Assembly: GCF_010091925.1 (NCBI RefSeq)
Contig: NZ_WVID01000002.1
Span: 168,770 to 232,769, forward strand
Source of the DNA: Nostoc sp. B(2019)
GTDB lineage: Bacteria; Cyanobacteriota; Cyanobacteriia; Cyanobacteriales; Nostocaceae
Direction: 5' to 3'
DNA: 64,000 nucleotides
Shown here: in pieces, positions 17,488 to 28,076 of the stretch
Layout: each line of letters begins with the position of its first letter
Numbering within the stretch: position 1 is the stretch's first letter
The notes under the pieces: model-generated
Database searches by the model: none
The model's input: only the letters and a program-made list of their open reading frames with translations
Told to the model about the DNA's origin: nothing
Translations under genes and position numbers: made by a program

Positions 17488-18285
17488 ATGAAATTACTTA
17501 TTAGCAATGATGATGGTATTTCTGCCCTAGGTATTCGTACTCTAGCTAATTGCTTGGCAGAAGCAGGCCATGATGTAAGCGTAGTTTGCCCAGACCGCGA
17601 GCGATCGGCAACTGGACATGGACTAACCATGCACCAACCTATTCGCGCCGAAATTGTTGATGCACTTTTTCATCCTGCTGTCAATGCCTGGGCTTGTGAT
17701 GGCACTCCTTCAGATTGTGTGAAACTGGCACTGTGGGCTTTGCTGGAGTCTCCGCCCGATTTGGTTCTTTCTGGGATTAATCAAGGTGCGAATTTGGGAA
17801 CGGAAATTCTTTATTCCGGTACAGTTTCCGCGGCAATGGAAGGTCTAATTGAAGGCATTCCCAGTGTGGCGCTGAGTCTTACCAGTCACACCTCTAAGGA
17901 CTTTCAACCTGCTGCTAATTTTGCCAAAATTTTAGTGGAGCAATTAGCACAAAAGCCTTTACCAGACTTAATGTTGCTCAACGTCAATGTTCCTGCTGTT
18001 AAGTGGGAAGAAATTGCCGGAGTCACTCTTACCCGTCAAGGAGTGCGGCGCTACATTGATGTATTTGATAAGCGAGTCGATCCCCGTGGAAAAACGTACT
18101 ACTGGTTAACTGGAGAAGTAATCGAAGATGTGGAACCCCCATCAGGGTTAAACTTGCCTCAAGACATACCCCTGGATGTACACGTTATCCGTAAAAACCA
18201 CATCAGTATAACACCATTACAATACAATCTTACCTACGCAACCGGACTGGATAAATTGTCTCAGTGGGAATTTAAGTTTCCCTGA
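17488..18285 (+). CDS. surE: 5'/3'-nucleotidase SurE
   Basis: Divalent-metal nucleotidase that dephosphorylates nucleoside monophosphates (265 aa). The metal site residues are visible in [11 protein letters not shown] at the N-terminus, [10 protein letters not shown] (the conserved serine) and [10 protein letters not shown] (the asparagine); NVNVPAV is also typical. The ATG at 17488 gives the standard start [10 protein letters not shown]; a GTG two codons earlier is unlikely. The gene stands alone downstream of a repeat-filled spacer. Confidence 0.95.
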   Translation: MKLLISNDDGISALGIRTLANCLAEAGHDVSVVCPDRERSATGHGLTMHQPIRAEIVDALFHPAVNAWACDGTPSDCVKLALWALLESPPDLVLSGINQGANLGTEILYSGTVSAAMEGLIEGIPSVALSLTSHTSKDFQPAANFAKILVEQLAQKPLPDLMLLNVNVPAVKWEEIAGVTLTRQGVRRYIDVFDKRVDPRGKTYYWLTGEVIEDVEPPSGLNLPQDIPLDVHVIRKNHISITPLQYNLTYATGLDKLSQWEFKFP

Positions 18286-18570
18286 CTCATTTGATCTATG
18301 GACAACGATTTGGGGTTAGTCAAATGCATCACAGGAAAATGTAGGCTATAAAGTAGGAGCACTCTTGAGATCACCGATATAAATACGCAGCAAAAACTTG
18401 AAACTTGTGCTTTGTTTTACCTTAATCACGTCACAAAACCAGCCGGAAACAGAGTATGCTGTTTTACCAGTAAATCACCCTCTGTTAAAAGCACTGAGAC
18501 AGCATAAACTTAGACCAAATAAGTAACATTTTTTTGATTTATCGCCCGCTCAGTCCAGCAAGCAACACCC

Positions 18571-19467
18571 ATGTCTAGGATAGAGAACCAATTTACTGTG
18601 CAATTTTGGGGCGTTCGCGGCAGCATCCCCAGTCCAGGGCCACACACCGTCCGTTACGGCGGTAATACCCCTTGCGTTGAGATGCAAGTGGGCGGTAAAC
18701 GCTTAATCTTCGATGCTGGTACAGGACTGCATGTTTTGGGGCAATCTTTGTTGCGCCAAATGCCAATAGAAGCTCATATATTCTTCACCCACTCGCATTG
18801 GGATCACATGCAGGGTTTTCCCTTTTTTAGTCCTGGATTTGTCAAAGGGAATAACTTTCATATTTACGGCGCGATCGCTCCCGATGGTTCCACCATAGAA
18901 CAGCGCCTAAATGACCAAATGCTCCACCCGAATTTTCCCGTACCCTTGCAGATTATGCAAGCCAATTTAAATTTCCATGACATTCAACCAGGACAACCAA
19001 TATTTCTTGATGAAATTACCGTAGAAACATTACCTTTAAACCATCCAGGTGAAGCTGTAGGATACCGAGTCAACTGGCTTGGTGGTGCTGCTGTCTACAT
19101 TACTGATACTGAACATTATCCCGACCGACTGGATGAAAATGTCCTGTGGCTATCTCGTAATGCCGACATTCTGATCTACGATTCCACCTATACTGATGAC
19201 GAATACCATTGTCCAAAATCCCCGAAAATTGGCTGGGGACATTCCACTTGGCAAGAAGCTGTAAAAGTAGCCAAAGCTGCTAATGTCAAAACTTTGGTGA
19301 TTTATCATCACGACCCTGCACACAATGACGACTTTTTGGATGGTGTAGGGGAAGAAGCAGCAGCTAAATATTCTGGTGCAATTATGGCACGCGAAGGAAT
19401 GGTACTCCAGGTTCCCGTCTCAGTTCCCTTATCAGAATCTTTTCCTGTCAGCAAGTTTTCCGCCTAA
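18571..19467 (+). CDS. metallo-beta-lactamase fold metal-dependent hydrolase
   Basis: 298-aa cytoplasmic hydrolase with the zinc motif FFTHSHWDHMQG, further ligands in LNHPGEAVGY, ITDTEHY and IYHHDPAHND, and the family opening FWGVRGSIPSPGPHTVRYGGN. This subfamily is often labelled cyclic-nucleotide-phosphodiesterase-like or PhnP-like; the substrate is not known. It stands alone between surE and ribF. Confidence 0.9.
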   Translation: MSRIENQFTVQFWGVRGSIPSPGPHTVRYGGNTPCVEMQVGGKRLIFDAGTGLHVLGQSLLRQMPIEAHIFFTHSHWDHMQGFPFFSPGFVKGNNFHIYGAIAPDGSTIEQRLNDQMLHPNFPVPLQIMQANLNFHDIQPGQPIFLDEITVETLPLNHPGEAVGYRVNWLGGAAVYITDTEHYPDRLDENVLWLSRNADILIYDSTYTDDEYHCPKSPKIGWGHSTWQEAVKVAKAANVKTLVIYHHDPAHNDDFLDGVGEEAAAKYSGAIMAREGMVLQVPVSVPLSESFPVSKFSA

Positions 19468-19610
19468 AGGTTGCAGTCGAAGCAATTGTAGATTTTAGAT
19501 TAGATTGGTGATCAAGAGCTTTCAGCACGAGAGTTGTCCTCCTCAAGGCGGTTTACCATAGAGTAGCTTCCTGCTGATAGCTAAAATAAACCTAAAATCC
19601 CAGAATCCAC

Positions 19611-20762
19611 GTGCTAAATCTGTCTCAAAATGGGTGTTCTGTGTGGGTTGCTTCTTCGACCGAACTGGCTCTAACACCAACCGCTGTTGCTCTTGGCAAA
19701 TTTGATGGTGTTCATCTTGGTCATCAAAGAGTAATTCAACCAGTTTTGCAACAAGCAAGGAGACAAGAGGAAGAGGAGGAGAAGGGAAGAGGGGGAGAAG
19801 GGGAAATTGGAAGAGAAAGGAATTCTTCATCTTTCCCGCCATCCTCTTATCCTCCCATTCCTTCCTCTTCTGCACCTCTAGCATCACCAAACGAACGTGT
19901 ATACTCGACAGTTGTCACCTTTGATCCCCATCCACAGGAGTTTTTTACGGGACAACCCCGGACTTTGTTAACGCCATTGGATGAAAAAGTTGAACAATTG
20001 CGATCGCTTGGGGTAGAACAACTGGTACTGCTGCCTTTTGACAAAGAATTATCTGCTTTGACCCCCGAAGAGTTTGTAGAAAAAATTCTCGTGCAACAAC
20101 TGCGATGTCAGCGAATTAGTATCGGGGAAGATTTTTGTTTTGGTGAAAAACGTAGTGGTACTGCCAAAGATTTGCAATTACTCGCCGCCAAGTACGGTAT
20201 TCCAGTTACTATTGTTCCCTTGCAAACTTATACAGGCGTACCCCCAGAAAGCACTGCTGTTAAAATTGCTCCAACACAGCAAGCGCGTATTAGCACTTCA
20301 CTAATCCGCCAAACACTTGAGCGCGGCGATATTGAAAACGCAAATCTACTACTAGGACGTCCCTACACCCTAATTGGTGTTGTTGTTCAAGGTCAACAAC
20401 TGGGCAGAACTATCGGCTTTCCCACCGCCAACCTGCAACTCCCAAAAGAAAAGTTTTTGCCTCGTCAAGGTGTTTATGCCGTCCGCGTCTTCAATGTCGG
20501 TGAGACGCCAGATGCTAGTCCTACTGAGATCTTGGGTGTAATGAATATCGGCAACCGCCCAACTGTAAATGGTACTTATTCATCTGCGGAAGTACATTTA
20601 TTAGAGTGGTCTGGTGACTTATATGGCAAAAAGCTGGTTGTGCAACTAGCAAAATTTTTACGACCTGAACAAAAATTTCCTTCTCTAGAAGCTCTGAAAA
20701 CACAAATTCAACTTGATTGCATTGCTGCTAGAGAAGTTTTTAGTGCTGAATGGGAACAATAA
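19611..20762 (+). CDS. ribF: bifunctional riboflavin kinase/FAD synthetase with an in-frame repeat insertion
   Basis: Makes FMN and FAD from riboflavin (383 aa). The N-terminal FAD synthetase domain has LGKFDGVHLGHQRVI and TFDPHPQEFFTG plus RISTSLIRQ; the C-terminal flavokinase domain has GRTIGFPTANLQLP and MNIGNRPTVNG. The start is a GTG; no ATG lies before the conserved part. Between residues about 50 and 88 sits a low-complexity stretch (EEEEEKGRGGEGEIGRE, then SSSFPPSSYPP) that RibF normally lacks. Its DNA (19756-19875) is the purine-rich repeat seen between genes in this window, inserted in frame in a surface loop. The enzyme is probably still active because both domains are complete. 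Confidence 0.92.
   Translation: MLNLSQNGCSVWVASSTELALTPTAVALGKFDGVHLGHQRVIQPVLQQARRQEEEEEKGRGGEGEIGRERNSSSFPPSSYPPIPSSSAPLASPNERVYSTVVTFDPHPQEFFTGQPRTLLTPLDEKVEQLRSLGVEQLVLLPFDKELSALTPEEFVEKILVQQLRCQRISIGEDFCFGEKRSGTAKDLQLLAAKYGIPVTIVPLQTYTGVPPESTAVKIAPTQQARISTSLIRQTLERGDIENANLLLGRPYTLIGVVVQGQQLGRTIGFPTANLQLPKEKFLPRQGVYAVRVFNVGETPDASPTEILGVMNIGNRPTVNGTYSSAEVHLLEWSGDLYGKKLVVQLAKFLRPEQKFPSLEALKTQIQLDCIAAREVFSAEWEQ
19756..19875 (+). repeat. purine/pyrimidine-rich low-complexity repeat inside ribF
   Basis: About 70 bases of almost pure purine (gaggaagaggaggagaag type) followed by a pyrimidine-rich half (tcctcttatcctcccattc). Similar sequence occurs between genes at 20820-20925 and 22733-22775. 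The length keeps the ribF frame open. Confidence 0.75.
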
Positions 20763-20927
20763 ATCGGGCATGGGGGAGCCAGTCGCGTGGGCGGGTTTCC
20801 CGACTTGAGCGAACTGGCGTCATTGGGGAAAGGGGGGAAGGTAAAAATCATCCCTTTGCCCTTTAACCTTTTACCTCTTTCCCTAATCTCCAATCCCTAA
20901 TGCTCAATCCCCAATTCCCCACAGTAC

Positions 20928-21836
20928 ATGAGAGAAAAAATTGACGCCTTAACACAAAATCTGGCTCGTACCATAGTTGGCAAAAACGAGGCAATACGCT
21001 TAGTACTAGTCGCTCTCTTGGGTGGTGGTCATGCCCTACTAGAAGATGTTCCTGGCGTTGGCAAAACCCTGCTCGCTAAGTCCCTAGCTCGTTCAGTGGA
21101 TGGCAAGTTTCAACGGCTACAATGCACCCCCGATTTACTGCCAACTGACATCACTGGAACTAACATCTGGAACCCAAAAAGCGGCGAATTTACTTTTCTT
21201 CCTGGGCCAATATTTGCCAATGTTTTGCTAGCTGACGAAATCAACCGTGCTACACCCCGCACCCAATCAGCTTTGCTGGAAGTAATGGAGGAGTATCAGG
21301 TAACGGTCGATGGTGTTTCTCGTCCTGTTCCCCAGCCCTTCTTTGTCATTGCCACCCAAAACCCCATTGAGTATCAAGGTACTTTTCCCCTGCCAGAAGC
21401 GCAAATGGATCGATTCATGTTGTCGTTAAGTTTGGGCTATCCTTCCGAAGCAGAAGAACTCCAAATGCTGCAAAGCCTTCAAAAGGGCGTTAAGGTTGCT
21501 GACTTGCAGCCTTGTATTACTTTGGCAGAGGTACAAGAATTACGGGATATCTGTTCTCAGGTAAGAGTAGCAGCCTCTTTGCAACAGTACATCCTCGAAT
21601 TGGTGAGGGCAACACGACAAGATGAGGAAATCGCCCTTGGGGTCAGTCCGCGCGGCACAGTAGGATTACAACGGGCTACCCAAGCGCTAGCTTTTCTGTT
21701 AGGACGTGATTACGCCATTCCTGATGATGTAAAATTTCTTGCTCCTCATATTCTTTGCCATCGAATTATTCCTAGGGGAGGACGCAGTTCTCGAACTGTT
21801 GTTGAGCGATTATTGCGATCGCTTCCCATACCTTAA
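20928..21836 (+). CDS. MoxR-family AAA+ ATPase
   Basis: 302-aa chaperone-like ATPase. Walker A is EDVPGVGKTLLAKSL, Walker B LLADEINRATPRTQSALLE, sensor 1 IATQNPIEYQGTFPLPEAQ; the C-terminal lid domain is complete (SPRGTVGLQRATQAL). MoxR proteins usually help mature or insert metal into a partner, often a VWA protein coded beside them together with a DUF58 gene; no such partner is present here. It stands alone, 165 bp after ribF, and repeats fill that gap. Confidence 0.92.
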   Translation: MREKIDALTQNLARTIVGKNEAIRLVLVALLGGGHALLEDVPGVGKTLLAKSLARSVDGKFQRLQCTPDLLPTDITGTNIWNPKSGEFTFLPGPIFANVLLADEINRATPRTQSALLEVMEEYQVTVDGVSRPVPQPFFVIATQNPIEYQGTFPLPEAQMDRFMLSLSLGYPSEAEELQMLQSLQKGVKVADLQPCITLAEVQELRDICSQVRVAASLQQYILELVRATRQDEEIALGVSPRGTVGLQRATQALAFLLGRDYAIPDDVKFLAPHILCHRIIPRGGRSSRTVVERLLRSLPIP

Positions 21837-22151
21837 TATTTCGCACTTTCTTTACGGGGAAAACTGAGCCACAAAATTGCGATCGCTTTCATTATCTGAC
21901 CGAGAAGATATTGGTGCAAATGAAATCCGAGATATTTTAGCTGATTTTTCTCCTGAGTCAGATTAAAGCTGCTAAGACATTTTTCCTTGTATAGTCAGTG
22001 ATGCGCTCAATAGACATTTATATTATTGATGTGCGTATGAAAGATGCGTTGCTTACCAAAACTACTTACGCAAAATTTGAAACACTGCCAATACTGCGTA
22101 AGTCCTATGATTAGCACAAGCGCCACTTCTAAATATCTGGGAATGTGAGGA
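21837..22151. other. intergenic region
   Basis: No gene recognised. An open stretch at about 21876-21965 reads DREDIGANEIRDILADFSPESD and stops; it has no start of its own and may be the tail of a lost gene. The rest shows no structure I can support. Confidence 0.4.
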
Positions 22152-22754
22152 ATGTCAATTCTTGTTAAGCGCAAAACCCGCGATGGCGAAAAGCGATCGC
22201 TTTACAGCGATCGCAAAGTACTACAGCAAAATACTCAACGCAAACTCAAACGCCAGCCTTTCGGTTTACTTTTAATAGTTTTGGCTTGGAGTCTTGTTAT
22301 GGGTTGGCTTCTGTCTTCGGTAACTAGCGCCTACAGCGCTACTCCCACCTCCGAAGTTAGCACTGTTGACATAGTGCCTGCACAGTACCAATTGGGGCAA
22401 CAATTGTATGTCGAAAACTGCTCTACTTGTCACATTGCTTTACCGCCAGCAGTCTTACCCACCCAAACTTGGAAAAATCTCCTACAAGACTCGCAGCACT
22501 ATGGCGCACAACTACAGCCTTTAGTCGATCCACCGCGTATATTGGTGTGGAAATACCTTTCGACTTTCTCCCGTACCCAGCTAAAAGACGAAGAAACACC
22601 CTACCGCGTCAACAACTCACGTTATTTCAAAGCTTTGCATCCAAAAGTCAACTTACCACGTCCCGTCCAAATAGGCAGTTGTGTTAGCTGTCATCCCAGC
22701 GCTAGTGAGTTCAATTTCCGCCGCATTGAAGAACAGGGGGAGAAGGGAAGTTAG
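22152..22754 (+). CDS. dihaem cytochrome c, membrane-anchored
   Basis: 200-aa protein with a basic cytoplasmic N-terminus, one hydrophobic segment (about residues 38-60, FGLLLIVLAWSLVMGWLL) that serves as signal anchor, and two haem-attachment motifs CSTCH (about residue 95) and CVSCH (about 178). It should face the thylakoid lumen or periplasm and carry electrons; it resembles the dihaem cytochromes of cyanobacteria whose partner is not known. GAGG precedes the ATG. The last residues (EEQGEKGS) are coded by a purine-rich intergenic-type repeat, so the present stop codon lies inside the repeat and the C-terminus has probably been changed. Confidence 0.85.
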   Translation: MSILVKRKTRDGEKRSLYSDRKVLQQNTQRKLKRQPFGLLLIVLAWSLVMGWLLSSVTSAYSATPTSEVSTVDIVPAQYQLGQQLYVENCSTCHIALPPAVLPTQTWKNLLQDSQHYGAQLQPLVDPPRILVWKYLSTFSRTQLKDEETPYRVNNSRYFKALHPKVNLPRPVQIGSCVSCHPSASEFNFRRIEEQGEKGS

Positions 22755-23084
22755 GGAGAGGGGAAAGGGGAGAAAAATAATATTATGACTAATATATTTT
22801 TTAGTTACCTCCCCCGCTCCCCTACTCCGGCGATCGCTACCTCAGCTGGGTAGCCTTCCGTGTCCTCAGATGGGGGCAAAATGATACTATGAAGGAAGTC
22901 TAAATATAAGATAAGAATAAAAACCAATCATTTAGTAAACTGATTAGCAAGTTTTTCTCCTATTTTGGAGTTAATTCTCATTTGACACCCATCCACAACT
23001 AGACGGCTAGATTGGGTTAAACGTTTATAATCAAAAGCTACTCATTTAATCCCTATCCCCCTTGATTCAGTTCCATAACCTGCC
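22755..23084. other. intergenic region upstream of secA
   Basis: Starts with the remainder of a purine-rich repeat (to about 22775) and its pyrimidine-rich counterpart (22805-22830, 'cctcccccgctcccct'). The secA promoter should be here; I cannot point to a certain -10 box, and no gene is seen. Confidence 0.5.
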
Positions 23085-25877
23085 ATGCTAAAAATATTGT
23101 TGGGCGATCCCAACGCTCGTAAGCTTAAAAAATACCAACCTTACATTACTGAAATTAACCTTTTAGAGGAAGAAATTAAAGCTCTTTCTGATGATGAGTT
23201 AAAAGGTAAAACCGTAGAGTTTAAAGGGCGGCTTGCAAAAGGTGAAGCTCTGGATGACATTTTGCCAGAAGCTTATGCTGTCGTCCGGGAAGCAGGACGC
23301 AGAGTCTTAGGCTTGCGACACTTTGATGTTCAACTCTTAGGTGGTGTGATTCTGCATATAGGGCAAATTGCCGAAATGAAAACCGGCGAAGGTAAAACAC
23401 TGGTTGCTACCTTACCAAGTTATTTGAATGCCCTTACTGGTAAAGGTGTACATGTCGTTACCGTCAACGATTACCTAGCTCGTCGAGACGCGGAATGGAT
23501 GGGACAGGTGCATCGGTTCTTGGGGTTGAGTGTGGGGCTAATCCAAGCAAGCATGACTCCCAGTGAACGCCAAAGAAACTATGAGTGCGACATCACCTAT
23601 GTTACCAATAGCGAAGTAGGCTTTGACTACTTGCGGGATAACATGGCGACATCAATGGCAGATGTGGTGCAACGCCCGTTCAATTACTGCGTAATTGACG
23701 AGGTAGACTCGATTTTAATTGATGAGGCGCGGACACCGCTGATTATTTCTGGACAGGTAGAAAGACCTACGGAAAAATACTTGCAAGCCGCTGAAATAGC
23801 ATTGACTCTCAAAAAAGACGAGCATTACGAGGTAGATGAAAAAGCTCGTAACGTGCTATTGACAGATGAAGGCTTTGCAGAAGCCGAAAATCTTTTGGGA
23901 GTCACAGATTTATTTGACCCGGAAGATCCTTGGGCACACTTCGTTTTTAATGCGATTAAAGCCAAAGAACTGTTCTTGAAGGACGTAAACTATATCGTCC
24001 GCAACGGGGAAGTGGTGATTGTAGATGAATTTACCGGTCGGGTGCTTCCCGGACGCCGTTGGAGTGATGGACTGCACCAAGCGATTGAAGCCCAAGAACA
24101 TGTAGAAATTCAGCCAGAAACTCAAACTCTGGCGACAATTACCTATCAAAACCTGTTCTTGCTGTATCCAAAACTGGGTGGGATGACGGGAACGGCAAAG
24201 ACAGAAGAACCTGAGTTTGAAAAAATTTACAAACTAGAAGTTGCAGTAATTCCTACTAACCGTGACAGAAAACGCGAAGATTTGTCTGATATGGTCTTTA
24301 AGACCGAACCAGGTAAGTGGGGAGCGATCGCCAAAGAATGTGCCGAAATGCACGAGATCGGCAGACCCGTATTAGTAGGAACCACTAGTGTAGAAAAATC
24401 CGAGTATCTCAGCCGACTGCTCAAACAGCTAGAAATTCCCCACGAACTACTCAACGCCAGACCAGAAAACGTTGAACGTGAAGCAGAGATTGTGGCCCAG
24501 GCAGGACGCAAAGGTGCTGTGACTATTGCTACTAACATGGCTGGTAGAGGTACAGACATCATCCTGGGTGGTAACTCTGAATACATGGCACGTCTGAAGC
24601 TGCGAGAATACTTCATGCCGCGGATTGTCCAGCCAGAAGATGAAGATGTGTTTAGTGTTCAAAAAGCTGGTGGTCTGCCGAGTGCAAGTAGTGGTGGTCA
24701 AGGCTTTGTCCCTGGCAAAAAAGTCAAAACTTGGCGAGCTTCCCCAGAAATTTTCCCCACCCAGTTGACAAAAGAGACAGAACAGCTATTAAAAGAAGCA
24801 GTAGAAGTTGCGGTGCGTGAGTATGGTGAACGCAGCTTACCCGAACTGGAAGCAGAAGACAAGGTAGCTGTGGCAGCAGAAAAAGCTCCCATCGACGACC
24901 CGGTGATTCAGAAATTGCGGCAAGCTTATAACCGCGTTAAGCAGGAATACGAACAATTTACTACCCGCGAACATAACGAAGTAGTGGAAATCGGCGGTTT
25001 GCACGTCATTGGTACAGAACGCCACGAATCGCGACGCATTGACAATCAGTTGCGCGGACGTGCAGGACGACAAGGCGACCCTGGAACAACGAGATTCTTC
25101 CTCAGTTTAGAGGATAACTTGCTGCGGATTTTTGGTGGCGATCGCGTTGCTGGATTAATGAATGCCTTCCAAGTGGAAGAAGATATGCCTATCGAATCTG
25201 GGATGCTCACCCGCAGTTTGGAAGGCGCTCAGAAAAAAGTCGAAACCTACTACTACGACATTCGTAAGCAGGTATTTGAGTACGACGAGGTAATGAACAA
25301 CCAACGTCGCGCCATCTACGCCGAACGCCGCCGGGTGTTAGAAGGTCAAGACTTGAAAGAACAAGTAATCAAGTACGCCGAAAAAACGATGGATGACATC
25401 GTTGACTACTACATCAACATAGATTTGCCCTCGGAGGAGTGGGAGTTAGAAAAGTTGGTTGAGAAGGTTAAAGAATTCGTCTATCTGCTAGCGGATTTGC
25501 AAGCAAATCAATTAGAGGATATGTCTGTCAGCGAGATTAAGGCTTTTCTCCACGAACAAGTACGAATTGCCTACGACCTCAAAGAAGCGCAGATTGACCA
25601 AATTCAACCCGGACTTATGCGCCAAGCTGAACGCTTCTTTATCTTGCAACGCATTGATACCCTGTGGCGAGAACACTTGCAACAAATGGATGCCTTGCGC
25701 GAATCAGTAGGATTGCGTGGTTACGGTCAAAAAGATCCGCTGATTGAGTATAAGAGTGAGGGATACGAACTGTTCTTGGATATGATGGTCAACATCCGCC
25801 GAGACGTGGTGTACTCGTTGTTTATGTTCCAGCCGCAGCCTCAGCCGATGGTGCAGGCATCATCAGAGATGGTTTGA
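23085..25877 (+). CDS. secA: preprotein translocase ATPase SecA
   Basis: ATP-driven motor that pushes unfolded proteins through SecYEG (930 aa). Walker A is [14 protein letters not shown], Walker B region [21 protein letters not shown], with GTDIILGGN and the RAGRQGDPG stretch of the second motor domain; the preprotein cross-linking, helical scaffold and wing regions are complete ([16 protein letters not shown]). As in other cyanobacterial and plastid SecA proteins the C-terminal zinc-binding tail is missing. It carries the usual cyanobacterial insertion after [13 protein letters not shown]. The gene stands alone. Confidence 0.98.
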   Translation: MLKILLGDPNARKLKKYQPYITEINLLEEEIKALSDDELKGKTVEFKGRLAKGEALDDILPEAYAVVREAGRRVLGLRHFDVQLLGGVILHIGQIAEMKTGEGKTLVATLPSYLNALTGKGVHVVTVNDYLARRDAEWMGQVHRFLGLSVGLIQASMTPSERQRNYECDITYVTNSEVGFDYLRDNMATSMADVVQRPFNYCVIDEVDSILIDEARTPLIISGQVERPTEKYLQAAEIALTLKKDEHYEVDEKARNVLLTDEGFAEAENLLGVTDLFDPEDPWAHFVFNAIKAKELFLKDVNYIVRNGEVVIVDEFTGRVLPGRRWSDGLHQAIEAQEHVEIQPETQTLATITYQNLFLLYPKLGGMTGTAKTEEPEFEKIYKLEVAVIPTNRDRKREDLSDMVFKTEPGKWGAIAKECAEMHEIGRPVLVGTTSVEKSEYLSRLLKQLEIPHELLNARPENVEREAEIVAQAGRKGAVTIATNMAGRGTDIILGGNSEYMARLKLREYFMPRIVQPEDEDVFSVQKAGGLPSASSGGQGFVPGKKVKTWRASPEIFPTQLTKETEQLLKEAVEVAVREYGERSLPELEAEDKVAVAAEKAPIDDPVIQKLRQAYNRVKQEYEQFTTREHNEVVEIGGLHVIGTERHESRRIDNQLRGRAGRQGDPGTTRFFLSLEDNLLRIFGGDRVAGLMNAFQVEEDMPIESGMLTRSLEGAQKKVETYYYDIRKQVFEYDEVMNNQRRAIYAERRRVLEGQDLKEQVIKYAEKTMDDIVDYYINIDLPSEEWELEKLVEKVKEFVYLLADLQANQLEDMSVSEIKAFLHEQVRIAYDLKEAQIDQIQPGLMRQAERFFILQRIDTLWREHLQQMDALRESVGLRGYGQKDPLIEYKSEGYELFLDMMVNIRRDVVYSLFMFQPQPQPMVQASSEMV

Positions 25878-25905
25878 AATTGGAACAAGGATAAATAATC
25901 TCAAG

Positions 25906-25944
25906 CAAAGGCGCAAAGGTTTCTTAGCGTCTTTGTTTTATTGC
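25906..25944 (+). terminator. probable secA terminator
   Basis: Imperfect 13-bp hairpin (CAAAGGCGCAAAG / CTTAGCGTCTTTG, two mismatches, four-base loop), followed by 'ttttatt', 29 bases after the stop. The same kind of sequence also occurs as a dispersed repeat, so it may only coincide with a terminator. Confidence 0.5.
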
Positions 25945-26783
25945 ATATAGTCTTATATTAATATTTTACAGGCTGTGTTTGGGCAAATTGTTATACCCCA
26001 AGCTGTATAGGATGAAACCATCGGTTCAGACTTCCAAGGTTTGCAATTTATCCTACAAACGGTTGCTTCTGGATGCCTGCAATTTATTTTTCCTGTCAAA
26101 AATAGCATTCAATATTTACAAATAACTAAATAATAGAGAGCGGTAAGCTATTTGTTTAGCCATCAAAACTGTTAGACTAAATATTTCGTTAGATGAACGG
26201 AAGGTTGTCCAAGCATTGATTTCCTAACTCAATCTACCTTTCACCATTTAGCCTGTATATTCTCTGTTCATAGTAATTAAAGAGGATTATTATGAGCAGT
26301 AAGGTTGACAGTAAAGCTGATTACAAATTATGTATGTCGCACCTTCTACTCAGCAAGTAGTATGGTACTATACAACTATAAACCATCACCTATCAAGTTG
26401 AAAGGAGACTGTTATATCTGGTAATTAGTCTCGGCATATAGCCTTAAAAATTTCTGTAATCAGCAGAAGTATGGCTGTATAAGCGCTACAGTCTGATTTT
26501 AATCTTGTGCTAGCAACTTGAATAGTAAGCACACCTCTAACATCGAATTAATTCTGTTAAAAAAACATCTTTTGGGCTTACAGAGTACTACAAATACTTA
26601 AGGATAATGCAGCCATTTTTAGGCATTAATGTTTGATTACTTGCTTGCTTATGCAAGTAAATAAATGCCTAAAGATGATCTCATTAGTCTCAAACGATCA
26701 ACTTCCATTACTTATGGAATGTCAATTTGTGCTGTGCATAAGTCTAAGTGTTGCGAAAAACAAATACCAATGGAGAAAAAGTC
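25945..26783. other. 840-bp intergenic region with a possible tiny ORF
   Basis: AT-rich and without a recognisable gene. At 26292-26360 an ATG with AGAGGA seven bases upstream opens 22 codons (MSSKVDSKADYKLCMSHLLLSK); nothing in it is recognised and it may be chance. The remainder is unexplained and is long enough to hide a small RNA or the regulatory region of the secreted-protein gene. Confidence 0.4.
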
Positions 26784-27386
26784 ATGAAAACTGCAACAGC
26801 AATTGCAACCGCTTTGACACTAATCAGTCTAACTACTGTCCCAGTCCTAGCTGCTAGCGCTACTAAATACCAATTCAAGGGACAGAATGCTTCTGCCTCT
26901 TTTTACCAATCTGATAATTGCAGCTATACCGACGTTTATGTTTCTGCTTTTGATAATGTCACTAAAAGCGGGCCTGGCGCTCCTACTTCCCAGACAGGGG
27001 TTTACTTCTACTATTCAAGCTATAATTACTGCACTGGAACACAGTTCTATGGTGATGGCTTTAGTGAAAACGTTACCTTCACTAGTAGCAAGCTCAACTC
27101 AGCTGCTTTGAATGCCACCTTCCCAGTCTACGATTACTCGTCAGGAGCTACCAAAACTGCAACAGTAAATTTGAACTGGACGGGTACAGGTGATACCTAC
27201 CGTGGCAAATCCCAAAGCCGTTATCAAGGGCCTGGCTACACATCAAGTTATCGCTCTACTGGTTCCTCTCGTGATGCACAGGTTTCGGGCAGCGTTACCT
27301 TAGATGGTACAAATTTGATTGCAAATCTAACTAGCTATGGTAGTCTCAGTTCGTCAACCAATGGTTCTCTAGAGATTATCAAGTAG
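26784..27386 (+). CDS. small secreted protein, function unknown
   Basis: 200 aa with a clear Sec signal peptide (MKTATAIATALTLIS, then VPVLAASA with the cleavage site after about residue 24). The mature part is rich in Ser, Thr, Tyr and Gly and looks like a beta-strand domain; the two cysteines at DNCSYTD and YNYCTGT could form a disulfide. I do not recognise the family. The ATG at 26784 is chosen because GGAG lies eight bases upstream and the signal peptide starts there. The gene is single, with a long upstream region and the IS remnant downstream. Confidence 0.8.
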   Translation: MKTATAIATALTLISLTTVPVLAASATKYQFKGQNASASFYQSDNCSYTDVYVSAFDNVTKSGPGAPTSQTGVYFYYSSYNYCTGTQFYGDGFSENVTFTSSKLNSAALNATFPVYDYSSGATKTATVNLNWTGTGDTYRGKSQSRYQGPGYTSSYRSTGSSRDAQVSGSVTLDGTNLIANLTSYGSLSSSTNGSLEIIK

Positions 27387-27476
27387 TAGGCTCTAGTGTG
27401 ATATGGGAAACTCTTCATGCTTGGGTTTGACTCGACAAGAAGTGTTTCCCCATTAATACCCTTTGAATGTCTAATA

Positions 27477-28072
27477 CCAATTCTCTAAAATAAGACTACA
27501 GATGAGAAAATAAGATTTAATGAGACGAAGGATGAACAATGTCAGGGGTATGGTGTGAGGATGAAACTCGAATTGGATTGAAAACAATAACAGGTCGTAA
27601 AATCACGGCTAGTGGTGTTAAACCAGTTGGTGTCCATCAATGGCAGTTCAAGGCAACGTATTTATATGGAATCATCGAACCACTGACTGGAGAGAACTTT
27701 TTTTGGGAATTCTCACATCTTAATACTGACTGTTTTCAGATTTTCCTAAATCTAGTTTCTCAACATTTTGCTGATTCAGTATTAATTATTCAACTCGATA
27801 ATGGTGCATTTCATAAAGCCAAACGTCTTCAGGTACCAGCTAACATCATTTTATTATTTCAGCCTGCACATTCTCCGGAGTTAAATCCGATTGAGCAGGT
27901 TTGGCAATATCTTAAGCGCCGACTTCGTTGGTTATTGCCCAAAAAACTTGATGATTTACGTACTGCTCTCTACACTGAAATTGGAAAATTAACCAAACAA
28001 ATTATTGCATCTATTGCTGGAAGACAACATATTTTGGAGGCTTTATCTGTAGCCAGATTTTAGAGAATTGGT
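27477..28072 (+). mobile_element. IS630-type element, about 600 bp, internally deleted
   Basis: The ends match as inverted repeats: 27474-27491 and 28058-28075 are perfect reverse complements over 18 bases (ATACCAATTCTCTAAAAT). Counting the ends as 'ccaattctctaaaat', each is flanked by TA, the target duplicated by IS630/Tc1-mariner elements. Only the DDE half of a transposase is inside, so the first half (helix-turn-helix region) has been lost. The insertion lies directly before a truncated aspartic-protease gene. Confidence 0.85.
27539..28063 (+). CDS. IS630-family transposase, DDE catalytic half
   Basis: 174 aa covering the catalytic domain: the three acidic residues are seen in VWCEDETRIGL, VLIIQLDNGAFH and SPELNPIEQVWQYLKR. 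A complete IS630 transposase also has an N-terminal helix-turn-helix part, either in the same frame or in a separate first ORF; only 47 bases separate the left inverted repeat from this ORF, so that part is absent. The reading frame itself is undamaged, which suggests recent loss or action together with a complete copy elsewhere. Confidence 0.88.
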   Translation: MSGVWCEDETRIGLKTITGRKITASGVKPVGVHQWQFKATYLYGIIEPLTGENFFWEFSHLNTDCFQIFLNLVSQHFADSVLIIQLDNGAFHKAKRLQVPANIILLFQPAHSPELNPIEQVWQYLKRRLRWLLPKKLDDLRTALYTEIGKLTKQIIASIAGRQHILEALSVARF

Positions 28073-28076
28073 ATAA

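Noticed and set aside
24227..25073. Open frames on the minus strand inside secA
   Set aside because: Shadows of secA; no RBS or family resemblance.
26633..26857. 74-codon plus-strand frame just before the secreted protein gene
   Set aside because: It overlaps the signal-peptide gene start in another frame and is explained by it; no family seen.
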